Assembly: GCA_036268075.1 (NCBI GenBank)
Contig: DATAUV010000144.1
Span: forward strand, 1 to 64,000
Direction: 5' to 3'
Origin: DATARH01 sp036268075
GTDB taxonomy: Bacteria; Pseudomonadota; Alphaproteobacteria; ATCC43930; CGMCC-115725
Length of the DNA: 64,000 bases
Shown: piece by piece, positions 1 through 8,169 of the stretch
Numbering within the stretch: the first letter of the stretch is position 1
How the letters are laid out: every line of letters begins with the position of its first letter
Program-made: the position numbers and the translations under genes
The notes under the pieces: model-generated
The model's input: only the letters and a program-made list of their open reading frames with translations
Databases searched by the model: none
What the model was told of the DNA's origin: nothing

Positions 1-509
1 TGCACCTCGGTCGTGGCGAACACGAATTTGACGTCGGGCGGCGGCTCTTCGAGCGTCTTCAACAAGGCGTTGAAGGCGTTCTTCGACAGCATGTGCACTT
101 CGTCGATGATGTAGACCTTGAACCGCGCCGAGACCGGGCGATAGCGGATACCGTCGGTGATGTCGCGGATGTCGTCGACGCCGGTGCGCGAGGCGGCGTC
201 CATTTCGATCACATCGACATGACGATCTTCGGCGATCGCCTTGCAGTGGTCGCACATGCCGCAGGGCGACACGGTCGGCCCGCCGGTCCCATCCGACCCG
301 ATGCAGTTCAAGGCCCGCGCGATGATCCGCGCCGTCGTCGTCTTGCCGACGCCGCGCACCCCGGTGAGGATAAAGGCATGCGCGATCCGCCCTGTCGCGA
401 TCGCATTCGACAGCGTCCGGACGAGCGCCTCTTGCCCGATGACCTCGGCGAAGTTCTGCGGCCGATATTTGCGGGCCAGCACGCGATAGTGGGTCGCGGG
501 TTCGGTCAT
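1..509 (-). CDS. dnaX: DNA polymerase III subunit gamma/tau, N-terminal part (runs off the left edge)
   Basis: Clamp-loader ATPase subunit of the replicative polymerase. The first 169 residues are present; the rest lies beyond base 1. Visible are the N-terminal RKYRPQNFAEVIGQ block, a Walker A (GVRGVGKTTT, residues 50-59), the zinc-binding cysteines at about residues 69, 83, 86 and 89, and the Walker B DEVH at 136-139, followed by the LLKTLEEPP sensor region. ATG at 509 is the natural start, since the ARKYRP block follows within ten residues as in the family. The SRP RNA gene lies just upstream on the same strand, an arrangement found in many bacteria. Assignment is certain; only the length is unknown. 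Confidence 0.97.
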   Translation of the reverse strand, partial: MTEPATHYRVLARKYRPQNFAEVIGQEALVRTLSNAIATGRIAHAFILTGVRGVGKTTTARIIARALNCIGSDGTGGPTVSPCGMCDHCKAIAEDRHVDVIEMDAASRTGVDDIRDITDGIRYRPVSARFKVYIIDEVHMLSKNAFNALLKTLEEPPPDVKFVFATTEV

Positions 510-530
510 CCAACGCGCACGGAAAGGGGT

Positions 531-627
531 GGGAGACCGTGCGAACGACCCAGGCCGGAACTCGTTACGGCTGCTTCCTTCCGGATCTGACCGGGTTGGC
601 GAGGGGCCTGCCCGCCGACGACCTCCC
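531..627 (-). ncRNA. ffs: Signal recognition particle RNA, small bacterial (4.5S) type
   Basis: The minus strand carries the SRP RNA apical motif GGTCAGATCCGGAAGGAAGC (about positions 571-590), including the GGAAG tetraloop hairpin and the asymmetric internal loop that bind Ffh. The flanks fold back: GGGAGG at 622-627 pairs with CTCCC near 531-535, giving a single hairpin of about 97 nt, the usual size of the short bacterial form. It lies between dnaX and a divergent transporter gene. The motif is essentially diagnostic; the exact 5' and 3' ends are estimated from the terminal pairing. Confidence 0.95.
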
Positions 628-677
628 GAACGCACTATATCAGGTGCCGACAGGGTGCGGGCAAGTTAACATCGGGC

Positions 678-2273
678 ATGACCCGAACAATTGCGGCGGC
701 CATCGCCATCCTCGCCTCGCTGGCCTTGCCGGCGCTTGCCGACGAGACGCCCAAACGCGGCGGCACCCTGACCTATCTGATCCCGGCCGATGCGCCGCCA
801 AGCTTTGACGGGCACCGTGAGAACACCTTCGCGACGATCCACGCGGTCGCGCCGTTTTACAGCGTGCTGATCCGCGCCAACCCGGAGAACCCGGGCGACA
901 CGACGAATTTCGTCTGCGATGTGTGCACCGCGATGCCGGCGCCGACCGACGGCGGCAAGACGTATACGTTCCATCTCCGCGACGACGTCAAATTCACCGA
1001 TGGCGCGGCGATGACCGCCGACGACGTGGCCGCGAGCTGGAACCACATCGTCTTCCCGCCGCCCGGGATCATCAGCGCCCGCCAGGGCTACTACACGATG
1101 GTCGAGAAGATCGAGGCGACCGATCCGCACACGGTCACCTTCCGCCTCAAATTCGGCACCGCCGCGTTCATCCCCGCGCTCGCCGATCCCTATGCGTTCA
1201 TCTACCAAAAGGCGATGCTCGACCGAGACCCGCACTGGTACGAAAAGAATATCGGCGGCTCGGGTCCGTTCCGGTTCAAGGAATACCAGACCGGGCAGTC
1301 GATCTCGGGCACCCGCAACCCGGATTACTACCGGAAGCCGCTGCCCTATCTCGACGGGTTTGTCGGCATCTTCGCCGAGAAGCAGGCCACCCGGGTCGCC
1401 GCGCTCCGCTCCGACCGGGCGGCGATCGAGTTCCGCGGCTTTCCCCCGAGCGTCCGCGACGAGCTGAAACAGGCGCTCGGCGACCAGATCACGGTTCAGG
1501 AAAGCGACTGGAATTGCGGCAACCCGATCACACTCAACCACAAGCGCAAGCCATTCGACGACGCGCGGGTGCGGCGCGCGCTGACGCTGGCGATCGACCG
1601 TTGGCATGGCGCCCCGGCGATGTCGAAGATCTCGGTGATGAAGACCGTCGGCGGGGTCGCGTTTCCCGGCTCGCCGCTTGCCGCGAGCAAGGATGAGCTC
1701 CAGCAACTCGCCGGGTTCTGGCCCGACATCGAAAAGTCGCGGGCCGAGGCGCGGCGGCTGCTCAAGGAAGCCGGCCAGGAAAACCTGACCTTCGAGCTCC
1801 TCAACCGCAATGTCGACCAGCCCTATAAGTTCAACGGGCTGTGGGTCATCGACGAATGGAGCAAGATCGGGGTCAAGGTCACCCAGCGCGTCCTGCAGAC
1901 CGGCCCCTTTGGCGAGGCCGCGCGCGGCGGCGATTTCGACGCTCTCGTCGACGGCGACTGCCAAACCATCGTCAACCCGCTGCTGGACGGCACCAAGTAT
2001 CTGCCGCACAGCGTCACGCCCGACAATTACGGCAATTATGAAGACCCGCCGGAAATCGACCTCTACAACCGGCTGGTCCGGGAAACCGATTTCGCCAAGC
2101 AGCGCCAGTTGATGCGCGAGTTCGAAAAATACGTCCTCGACACCCAGGCGCACGAAATCTTCCTGCTATGGCGCTACCGGATCGTGCCGTACCACAGCTA
2201 CGTCAAAGGCTGGAAGATCGGGCCGAGCCATTACGTCAACCAGGATCTGGCGACGATCTGGCTGGATCGGTAA
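678..2273 (+). CDS. ABC transporter substrate-binding protein, family 5 (peptide/opine/nickel type)
   Basis: A 531-residue periplasmic solute receptor. Residues 1-21 form a Sec signal peptide (short basic start, then an alanine/leucine-rich core ending ALA-DE). The mature protein starts TPKRGGTLTYL and contains the family 5 segment in which predicted input is mapped onto YTFHLRDDVKFTDGAAMTADDV (about residues 96-117 overall), then NPDYYRKPLPYLDG and FDDARVRRALTLAID. These are hallmarks of DppA/OppA-like receptors. No permease or ATPase gene is adjacent, so it is an orphan receptor here; its ligand cannot be read from sequence. It diverges from the SRP RNA gene, and the 50-bp gap must hold both promoters. 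Confidence 0.9.
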   Translation: MTRTIAAAIAILASLALPALADETPKRGGTLTYLIPADAPPSFDGHRENTFATIHAVAPFYSVLIRANPENPGDTTNFVCDVCTAMPAPTDGGKTYTFHLRDDVKFTDGAAMTADDVAASWNHIVFPPPGIISARQGYYTMVEKIEATDPHTVTFRLKFGTAAFIPALADPYAFIYQKAMLDRDPHWYEKNIGGSGPFRFKEYQTGQSISGTRNPDYYRKPLPYLDGFVGIFAEKQATRVAALRSDRAAIEFRGFPPSVRDELKQALGDQITVQESDWNCGNPITLNHKRKPFDDARVRRALTLAIDRWHGAPAMSKISVMKTVGGVAFPGSPLAASKDELQQLAGFWPDIEKSRAEARRLLKEAGQENLTFELLNRNVDQPYKFNGLWVIDEWSKIGVKVTQRVLQTGPFGEAARGGDFDALVDGDCQTIVNPLLDGTKYLPHSVTPDNYGNYEDPPEIDLYNRLVRETDFAKQRQLMREFEKYVLDTQAHEIFLLWRYRIVPYHSYVKGWKIGPSHYVNQDLATIWLDR

Positions 2274-2283
2274 CCTCCAAGAT

Positions 2284-2365
2284 CGTCACCCCGGCGTAGG
2301 CCGGGGCCCGCTTGTCAGCCGCTCGTGCGTTTGAACCGCGGGTCCCGGCCTGCGCCGGGATGACG
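2284..2365. repeat. Intergenic palindromic repeat, CGTCA-CCGG family, copy 1
   Basis: Two inverted arms, CGTCACCCCGGCGTAGGCCG at the left and the reverse-complement-like CCGGCCTGCGCCGGGATGAC at the right, surround a variable centre of about 30 bp. Related copies occur near 3637, 4150, 43930 and 52753. It sits between two convergent genes (binding protein and LLM oxidoreductase). It is a REP/BIME-like dispersed palindrome. Confidence 0.8.
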
Positions 2366-2370
2366 ACTGA

Positions 2371-3615
2371 TTATTTAGCGGCGTCGCGCACCTTGCTGAA
2401 GTCGATCGCGTTGCTGGCCGACGCCGCATCGCCGAGCCTCGACCCCTTGGTCAGGGCGAGCGCGGCGCGGGCGGCGTCGTTTTCGGCGATCTTGGCCATG
2501 ATCGCCTCCTTGGCGCGGTCGAAGACGCCGCGGTTGGTGGCGACGAACTGGCGCGATTCGCGCAGCTTGGCGATGTAGCCGTTGATCTCGGGGATCACGT
2601 AGCGGGCGACCATGTCCCAGCTCCGCATCGTGTTCTCGGGGTTGGCCCAGTCATGGACAAACCCGACCACGGTGCCGAACCCGCCGCTCATCTCGACCAC
2701 CTGCTTCAGCCGCGCGACCAGATCGTCCGGCGTGCCGATCGTCGCCGCCGCGCCGGCGCCGAACGCGGTCTTCTCGATCGCCTCGTCGGGGTCGGTGAAT
2801 GGCGCCGCGCCCGGCCGCTGCAACGTGCCGACGATGTACTCGTTGTGGTGCCGCATCAGGCCGTGCCGTGCCTCGGCGATCGCCTTTTCGCGGGTCTCGG
2901 CGATGTGCCACGACAGGAGCACGCGCCAATCCTTGCGGTCGACGGTCTGGCCGTGCTTCTTCGCCGCCGCCTCGGCAAACCCCCATTGCGTCGGTAGCGC
3001 GTTGAGCCCTTCCTCGGCGAGCGAGCCGATCGAGATGACGCCGCAGCCGTGCTTGCCGGCGAGCGTCATCCCCGACGGGCTGATCTGCGAGGCGACCGCG
3101 AACGGCATGTCCTCCTGCATCGGCAGGAGCTGGAGCGCCGCGTCCTGAAGCGTGAACCACTCGCTCTTGTGGGTGACCCGCTCGCCCCGGAAGAGGCGGC
3201 GGATGACGCCGATCGCCTCGTCCTGGCGGTCGCGCTGGGTCATCGGGTCGATCGCCAGCGTATGCGCGTCCGACGCCAGCGCGCCCGGGCCGGAGCCGAA
3301 GATCGCCCGGCCGCCGCACATCCAGTCGAGCTGCACCATGCGCTGCGCGACGTTGAACGGGTGGTGGTAGGGCAGCGAGACGACGCCGGTCGCGAGCTTG
3401 ATCCGCTTCGACCGCTCCGCCGCCGCGGCGAGGAACATCTCGGGCGAGCCGATCATCTCCCAGCCCGACGAATGATGCTCGCCGCACCAGAACTCGTCGT
3501 AGCCGAGCTTGTCGAGCAATTCGACCAGATCGAGGTCGCGGCGGAACTGCAGCAGCGGGTTTTCGCCGACCGGGTGATGCGGCGCGAGAAATGCGCCAAA
3601 GCCTAGGCGGGACAT
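2371..3615 (-). CDS. LLM-class flavin-dependent oxidoreductase (luciferase-like)
   Basis: A 414-residue TIM-barrel oxidoreductase of the bacterial luciferase superfamily, using FMN or F420. Signs are the N-terminal GAFLAPHHPVGENPLLQFRR start, DEFWCGEHHSSGWE with the conserved His pair (about residues 42-50), LATGVVSLPYHHPFNVAQRM, GSGPGALASDA, and the C-terminal MVARYVIPEINGY typical of alkanal monooxygenase-like members. The start is supported by GAGGAG about 8 nt upstream. Substrate and cofactor cannot be decided. A deazaflavin-type reductase is encoded at 38.7 kb and a second LLM remnant at 48.5 kb, so F420 use is possible but inferred. Confidence 0.88.
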   Translation of the reverse strand: MSRLGFGAFLAPHHPVGENPLLQFRRDLDLVELLDKLGYDEFWCGEHHSSGWEMIGSPEMFLAAAAERSKRIKLATGVVSLPYHHPFNVAQRMVQLDWMCGGRAIFGSGPGALASDAHTLAIDPMTQRDRQDEAIGVIRRLFRGERVTHKSEWFTLQDAALQLLPMQEDMPFAVASQISPSGMTLAGKHGCGVISIGSLAEEGLNALPTQWGFAEAAAKKHGQTVDRKDWRVLLSWHIAETREKAIAEARHGLMRHHNEYIVGTLQRPGAAPFTDPDEAIEKTAFGAGAAATIGTPDDLVARLKQVVEMSGGFGTVVGFVHDWANPENTMRSWDMVARYVIPEINGYIAKLRESRQFVATNRGVFDRAKEAIMAKIAENDAARAALALTKGSRLGDAASASNAIDFSKVRDAAK

Positions 3616-3636
3616 TGCATTCTCCTCAAATTAGAT

Positions 3637-3718
3637 CGTCACTCCGGCGCAGGCCGGGGCCCACTTTTCATCCACTCGGGACACCGAACCGTGGGTCCCG
3701 GCCTTCGCCGGGATGACG
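3637..3718. repeat. Intergenic palindromic repeat, CGTCA-CCGG family, copy 2
   Basis: Same architecture as the copy at 2284: a left arm beginning CGTCACTCCGGCGCAGGCCG and a right arm ending CCGGCCTTCGCCGGGATGAC, separated by a short variable centre. The two copies bracket the LLM oxidoreductase gene. Confidence 0.8.
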
Positions 3719-3734
3719 CGGGTGAAGTGGACGC

Positions 3735-4025
3735 TTAGACCCCTTCCACAATCCGCATGTCGCGGTCGGCGCCGTTGCCGAGCGCGCGCAGGGCTTCCTG
3801 GTAGCCGGCGCTGTCATGGGCGGCTTCGGCGGCGGCGACGCTGTCGAACTCGATAAGGACGGTGCGCTGCAGGACGCCGGATTCGTAGCATTTCGCGGCG
3901 GTGTTGCGCGCGAGGAAGCGGCCGCCCGCGCCCTGGATCGCCGGGCCGGCGAGCTTCGCATAGGCCGCCAGCGCGTCGGGGTTCGAGATCGACTTGTAGG
4001 TCGCCACCCAATATGCCTTTGCCAT
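3735..4025 (-). CDS. DUF1330 family protein
   Basis: A 96-residue protein of the DUF1330 group (dimeric ferredoxin-like alpha/beta-barrel fold). It opens MAKAYWVATYKSISNPDALA, then has YAKLAGPAIQGAGGRFLARN, ESGVLQRTVLIEFDS and SAGYQEALRALGNGADRD near the end, all in the usual family order. Length is normal. The ATG at 4025 is chosen over an upstream in-frame start at 4112 because the conserved domain begins immediately. Family members are of unknown function. It is transcribed toward the LLM gene, with a palindromic repeat between the two. Confidence 0.88.
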   Translation of the reverse strand: MAKAYWVATYKSISNPDALAAYAKLAGPAIQGAGGRFLARNTAAKCYESGVLQRTVLIEFDSVAAAEAAHDSAGYQEALRALGNGADRDMRIVEGV

Positions 4026-4149
4026 CGCCGTCTCCAAATCGCGGGAAGTTTCGCGAAGCCTAGCGCGCCGCGCGTCATTCGCCAAATCATGCCTGCCGCG
4101 CCAAAACACCAACGGGGTTGGAATCCCTGCCCCACTCCCCTTACCCTCT

Positions 4150-4230
4150 CGTCATTCCCGCGAAGGCGGGAATCCGGGGAAAGCGACGGAGCGGTCGCCC
4201 CCTGGCCCCCCGCCTTCGCGAGGGCGACGA
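4150..4230. repeat. Intergenic palindromic repeat, CGTCA-CCGG family, copy 3 (diverged)
   Basis: The left arm CGTCATTCCCGCGAAGGCGG is the common form of this palindrome; the right arm CCCGCCTTCGCGAGGGCGAC is more diverged. It fills most of the gap between the DUF1330 gene and the LVIVD-repeat gene. Confidence 0.72.
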
Positions 4231-4260
4231 GAACAAGCTAACCAGCGAGGAAAGCCCGAT

Positions 4261-5379
4261 ATGCCCGGCGTTCTGAAGCATCTGTCGAAGCTCGACATTC
4301 CCGGCGGCGGCCAGGTCGTCGCCGAGGGCGACTATGCCTATGTCGGCCATATGGGTCCGCCCGACGGCACCTCGATCATCGATGTCGCCGACCCGCGCAA
4401 GCCCCGCATCGTGAGCCAAGTCAAGCTGCCGAGCCACACCCACTCGCACAAGGTGCGCGTCCACGGCGACATCATGCTCGTCAACAACGAGCTCTACCGC
4501 GCCGCCGGCGGCGAGCGCCCGGCCGATTTCGCGGGCGGGATCAAGGTCTACGACACCAAGGACAAGACCAACCCGCGCCAGATCGGGCATTACAAATCGG
4601 GCGGCTCGCACCGCTTCGATTCGGACGGAAGCCATGCCTACATCTCATCCGAGGAAGACGGGTATGTCGGCGACATCGTCGTGATCCTGGACCTCGCCGA
4701 CCCGACCAAACCTGAAAAGATCGGGCAATGGCACATGCCGGGCCAGCACGCGGCCGGGGGCGAGACCCCGACCTGGCGTGGCCGCGCGCATCGCTGCCAC
4801 CATCCGCTCCGCCGCGGCGACCGGCTCTATACGAGCTATTGGCATGGCGGGTTCGTGATCCTCGATTGCGCGGATTTGCGGCACCCGAAATTCATCAGCG
4901 GCCTCGATTGGAGCCCGCCCTACCCGTGCCCGACCCACACGGTGCTGCCGATCCCGCACGAGCTCAAGGGCCGCAAGGTCGCCGTCGTCACCGACGAGGA
5001 GGTCGCCGACCGCCTGACCCCGAGCCCGAACGCGTTTATGTGGATCGTCGACATCACCGACGAGGCGCACCCGGTGCCGATCTCGACCTGGGCCGTGCCG
5101 CATGACGAGCCGTTCAACCGCGACTGCTGGTACGGCGCCCACCAGCCGCAGGAGACGGTCAACGGCAACATCATCCTGGTGACCTGGTTCGGCGGCGGCC
5201 TCCGCGCCGTCGACATCTCCAACCCGTACCGCCCCGAGGAGATCGACTCGTTCATGCCGACCCCCGGCGCCGGGCAGAAGATCGTGCAGTCGAACGACAT
5301 CTACGTCGACAAGACCCGCGGCCTGGCGTTTCTGATCGACCGGCTGAACGGGCTGGATATTTTCGAGCTGACCGCCTGA
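4261..5379 (+). CDS. LVIVD-repeat beta-propeller protein
   Basis: A 372-residue protein built of repeated blade-like units of the form GDYAYVGHM...IIDVADPRKPRIVSQ, GGIKVYDTKDKTNPRQIGHY, VVILDLADPTKPEKIGQW, FVILDCADLRHPKFISG, MWIVDITDEAHPVPIS and LRAVDISNPYRPEEID, the LVIVD repeat. About six or seven blades can be seen. There is no signal peptide or catalytic motif. GAGGA upstream supports ATG 4261. The fold suggests binding or scaffold work; some relatives are only called hypothetical, and no reaction can be assigned. It precedes an aldolase gene on the same strand by about 100 bp. Confidence 0.85.
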   Translation: MPGVLKHLSKLDIPGGGQVVAEGDYAYVGHMGPPDGTSIIDVADPRKPRIVSQVKLPSHTHSHKVRVHGDIMLVNNELYRAAGGERPADFAGGIKVYDTKDKTNPRQIGHYKSGGSHRFDSDGSHAYISSEEDGYVGDIVVILDLADPTKPEKIGQWHMPGQHAAGGETPTWRGRAHRCHHPLRRGDRLYTSYWHGGFVILDCADLRHPKFISGLDWSPPYPCPTHTVLPIPHELKGRKVAVVTDEEVADRLTPSPNAFMWIVDITDEAHPVPISTWAVPHDEPFNRDCWYGAHQPQETVNGNIILVTWFGGGLRAVDISNPYRPEEIDSFMPTPGAGQKIVQSNDIYVDKTRGLAFLIDRLNGLDIFELTA

Positions 5380-5476
5380 CCCTCACCCACCGGCCCCTCC
5401 GCGCGCCCCCGCTTACGGGTTGGGGCGGGGGCCGATCGCGGATACAGTCCTCCAAGGAATCGCGGGGAAAAGCAAC

Positions 5477-6262
5477 ATGGCACCCGGTCTGAAAAATGCG
5501 GCGCGGGAGCGGCTTGAGGCGGGAGAGCTGGCGGTCGGGATCATCCTGCGCCAGGCGCGCACGGTCGATATCGCGCCGGCGATGAAGGCCTGCGGGTTCG
5601 ACTGGCTGTTTCTCGACCTCGAACACAACTCGATGGACCTCGACACAGCGGTGCAGATTTCGGTCGCCGCGCTCGGCGCCGGCATCGCCCCGATCGCGCG
5701 GGTTCCGTACGGGCAATTATGGCTGGCGACGCGCCTCCTCGACGGCGGCGCGCTCGGCATCGTCGTGCCGCATGTCGACACGCCGGAGGAGGCCGAGCGC
5801 ATCGCCCGCCATCTGCGCTATCCGCCGCGCGGCCATCGCTCTGTCGCCGGCGGGCTGCCGCACCTCGCCTATCAGAAACACTCGCTGCGCGAGACCTGCG
5901 ACGCGATCGATGCGGCGACCTTTGTCATCGTCATGCTCGAAACTCCCACCGCGATCGCCAACGCCGACAGGATCGCCGCCGTGCCGGGCATCGATTCGCT
6001 GCTGATTGGCAGCAACGATCTGGCGATGGAGCTCGGCATCCCCGGCAATTTCGGCGAGGAACGGATCGCCGCCGCTTATCAGACCGTCGTCGACGCGTGT
6101 CGGAAGCACGGCAAATGGGCCGGCGTCGGCGGCATCTCCGACGACGTGCTGTTGAAGCGCTATATCGAGATGGGCGTGCGGCTCGTGCTGCCCGGCAGCG
6201 ACCTCGGCTTTCTGCAAACGGCCGCCGCCGAGCGCGCCGCAACGATGCGGGCCTGCCTGTAG
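5477..6262 (+). CDS. HpcH/HpaI family aldolase (class II, metal-dependent)
   Basis: A 261-residue member of the HpcH/HpaI family, which cleaves 4-hydroxy-2-oxo acids to pyruvate and an aldehyde. Conserved blocks: FLDLEHNSMD with the metal and base region, PIARVPYGQ (substrate Arg), GALGIVVPHVDTPEEAE with the metal-binding acid region, RGHRSVAGG, VIVMLETPTAIAN (metal Glu) and GIDSLLIGSNDLAMELG. Length matches the family. ATG 5477 is preferred to the in-frame start at 5420 because upstream residues resemble translated intergenic sequence. Substrate is unknown; the neighbours do not form a hydroxyphenylacetate pathway. Confidence 0.9.
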   Translation: MAPGLKNAARERLEAGELAVGIILRQARTVDIAPAMKACGFDWLFLDLEHNSMDLDTAVQISVAALGAGIAPIARVPYGQLWLATRLLDGGALGIVVPHVDTPEEAERIARHLRYPPRGHRSVAGGLPHLAYQKHSLRETCDAIDAATFVIVMLETPTAIANADRIAAVPGIDSLLIGSNDLAMELGIPGNFGEERIAAAYQTVVDACRKHGKWAGVGGISDDVLLKRYIEMGVRLVLPGSDLGFLQTAAAERAATMRACL

Positions 6263-6314
6263 CGGCGCATTCGGTGTAGGATCGCGGCCGGAATCGAGAA
6301 AGAGGCCCTATCGG

Positions 6315-7193
6315 ATGCGTTCGCCTCGGGTGCGGGTGCGACGGTCGCGCAATCCGCGGCGGCGGCTGTCGGGGTTTTCGGTCAACCGCATGGTGCCGAA
6401 CATCCTGACCGTGCTGGCGCTGTGCGCGGGCATGACGGCGATTCGCTTTGCGCTGGGCGGCAATTTCCCGGCCGCGGTCTATGCGATCATGATCGCCGGC
6501 GTGCTAGATGGCCTGGATGGCCGGATCGCGCGGCTGCTCAGGGCGACCTCGCATTTCGGCGCCGAGCTCGACAGCCTGTCCGACTTCATCAGCTTTGGCG
6601 TCGCGCCGGCGACGGTGCTCTATCTGTGGACGATGCAGGGATTGCATGGCGCCGGCTGGGCGATCGTGCTGTTTTTCGCGGTCTGCTGCGCCTTGCGGCT
6701 GGCGCGGTTCAACACCCAGCTCGGCGTCGAGCAGCCGGCCTATGCGAGCCAATACTTCACCGGCGTGCCGGCGCCGGCCGCCGCGATGCTGGCGATCATG
6801 CCGATGTTCGCGGCCTTTGAGTGGGGCGATTGGATCGTCCGGTCGCCGTATCTGGTCGGGGTCTGGATCACCGGGGTCGCGCTGTTGATGGTCAGCACGA
6901 TCCCGACCGTGTCGGTGAAGAAATTCCGCATCCCGCAGCACCTGGTGATGCCGACCCTTTTGGGCATCGGCATCCTGGCCGCGTTTCTGACCACCGCGCC
7001 TTGGCCGACCCTCACGCTGGTAGGGCTCGTCTATCTCGGCTCGATCCCGTGGACCATCCGCGGCGCCCGCCGGGTAAAGACGGCCGCGGCGCGCCGGCCC
7101 GCCGAGGCGGCGGTCGAGACGCCGGCGCTCGCCCCGCCCCCGCCGCACACACTTGGCGAACGCACCGCGCCGACCAGCGATTTGCGCCACTGA
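6315..7193 (+). CDS. pssA: CDP-diacylglycerol--serine O-phosphatidyltransferase
   Basis: Makes phosphatidylserine, the precursor of phosphatidylethanolamine, at the inner membrane. The 292-residue protein has the CDP-alcohol phosphotransferase signature DG-x2-AR-x8-G-x3-D-x3-D at about residues 65-91 (DGLDGRIARLL ... GAELDSLSD), several hydrophobic helices, the ARFNTQ segment and FTGVPAPAAA, all characteristic of PssA. An arginine-rich N-terminal tail (residues 1-19) precedes the first helix and a proline-rich tail ends it. The usual partner psd is not next to it. Start 6315 has a plausible GAGG; the later Met at VNRMVPN is an alternative. Confidence 0.92.
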   Translation: MRSPRVRVRRSRNPRRRLSGFSVNRMVPNILTVLALCAGMTAIRFALGGNFPAAVYAIMIAGVLDGLDGRIARLLRATSHFGAELDSLSDFISFGVAPATVLYLWTMQGLHGAGWAIVLFFAVCCALRLARFNTQLGVEQPAYASQYFTGVPAPAAAMLAIMPMFAAFEWGDWIVRSPYLVGVWITGVALLMVSTIPTVSVKKFRIPQHLVMPTLLGIGILAAFLTTAPWPTLTLVGLVYLGSIPWTIRGARRVKTAAARRPAEAAVETPALAPPPPHTLGERTAPTSDLRH

Positions 7194-7215
7194 TTTTCCT
7201 CTCGGAGACAAGCCG

Positions 7216-7611
7216 ATGCTCGCGTTCGACCTCAAGAAGGAAGAGAAATTCGACCCCAAGCACCACGTCGAGAAAATCCTCGGCAAGGCCGGCGAGGGCG
7301 ACGTCACGGTCGCGTGTTGGGAGCCCGGCCAGACCAGCCCATACCACTGCCACCCAAACGCCGTGGAACTCTATTTCTGTTACGAGGGCGGCGGCACGAT
7401 GCGCACCCCGGAGCGGACGGTCGAGGTAAAGCCCGGCTCGTTCGTCGTCCATCCGCGCGGCGAAGTGCACGAATGGATCACCGGCCCAGAGCGCACCCTC
7501 CTTTTCCGCGTCCGCTACGGCGAGGAATTCTCCGGCCGCACGAAATCCTGGGACAGCAACAAGGAGTGGCGGCCACGGCCGGCGGATGTCGAGTATTTCA
7601 ACGGAAAGTAG
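7216..7611 (+). CDS. Small cupin-domain protein
   Basis: A 131-residue single-domain cupin. Motif 1 is visible as TSPYHCHPNAVELYFCYEGG (about residues 36-55) with two His and a Glu as likely metal ligands, and motif 2 as KPGSFVVHPRGEVHEW (about residues 72-87) with a third His. The C-terminal tail ends in ADVEYFNGK. ATG 7216 follows GGAGA by 7 nt and is preferred to the in-frame 7153 start, which would overlap pssA. Metal-binding geometry looks complete, so it could be an enzyme or a ligand sensor; substrate unknown. Confidence 0.82.
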   Translation: MLAFDLKKEEKFDPKHHVEKILGKAGEGDVTVACWEPGQTSPYHCHPNAVELYFCYEGGGTMRTPERTVEVKPGSFVVHPRGEVHEWITGPERTLLFRVRYGEEFSGRTKSWDSNKEWRPRPADVEYFNGK

Positions 7612-7624
7612 GCCCCCCTCTAAA

Positions 7625-7926
7625 ATGGTTGCGGTCACGATCGACGAAGATCGGGTGCGCCATAATTCAGAGATGCGGAGGGCTATTTCTCGGAGGATAG
7701 GCCGGACAATCGGGACGCTCTGATTGCCGTGACGCGGCGGTCGGAAAATTTCCTCGGGACGGATCGCTTCGGAAACGAATGGTGGGCCGAGCTGCAAGCT
7801 GACGGAATGCAAATATGGGCGCAGGCTCGGGAGGGTCGGATTATGAATGGCGGTGTTAACGCGACTCCGCGACGGCTCCGGTTCGCAGCGAACGCGCGTT
7901 CCTCGATCGAGGGGTCCGGCCGATGA
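7625..7926 (+). pseudogene. Toxin-like protein (CdiA-CT/RHS C-terminal type), broken by a one-base frameshift
   Basis: Two abutting frames read as one protein if a single base is restored near 7664-7665. Frame one, from ATG 7625, gives MVAVTIDEDRVRH; frame two, from 7666, gives FRDAEGYFSEDRPDNRDAL, then LGTDRFGNEWWAELQADG, MQIWAQAREGRIMNGGVN and ATPR. Between the His codon and the Phe codon only two bases (AA) remain where an Ile codon would fit. From memory, the GTDRxGN-W ... Q-W-R-G-I-N-GGVN-PR pattern resembles C-terminal toxin domains of polymorphic toxins; this has not been searched. The intact product would be about 100 residues. A GTG at 7729 might still give a truncated 65-residue product. 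Its end overlaps the next gene by ATGA. Confidence 0.55.
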
Positions 7927-8150
7927 AAAGACAACGACTATCCCCCGAACAGGCTTTTGCGGCGATGTCGATTTTCCTCGACCGCCATCGCGACCGGACG
8001 GATGGGGGCAATTTAGCAGCGCTGTTGGGCGACATCCAGATCAATGAGCGCGACGGTCGTCCGTTCGATCCGGCGGCGTGGTCCGATTGGCTCGATGCGG
8101 TCGAGGAGGCTTTGCATCGAAGCGAAGAGCTCGTGGTGGAGCGGCGATAA
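7923..8150 (+). CDS. CdiI-like immunity protein candidate
   Basis: A 75-residue, mostly helical acidic protein: KRQRLSPEQAFAAMSIFLD, RTDGGNLAALLGDIQ, then DGRPFDPAAWSDWLDAVEEA. The order 'QAF-AM-FL ... LLGDIQ ... DPAAW-DWL-AV' resembles small immunity proteins of contact-dependent inhibition systems (recalled family pattern, not searched). Its ATG overlaps the stop of the frameshifted toxin-like frame (ATGA, 7923-7926), the translational coupling expected of a toxin/immunity pair. Unlike the partner it is intact, as expected if immunity outlasts the toxin. The GrdB-like gene starts 19 bp downstream and may be co-transcribed. Confidence 0.55.
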   Translation: MKRQRLSPEQAFAAMSIFLDRHRDRTDGGNLAALLGDIQINERDGRPFDPAAWSDWLDAVEEALHRSEELVVERR

Positions 8151-8169
8151 AAGTCCAGTGAGGGACCCG

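Noticed and set aside
666..2153. Long minus-strand open frame opposite the binding-protein gene
   Set aside because: Low-complexity Arg/Asp/Val-rich translation typical of antisense in high-GC genes; the plus frame has signal peptide and family motifs.
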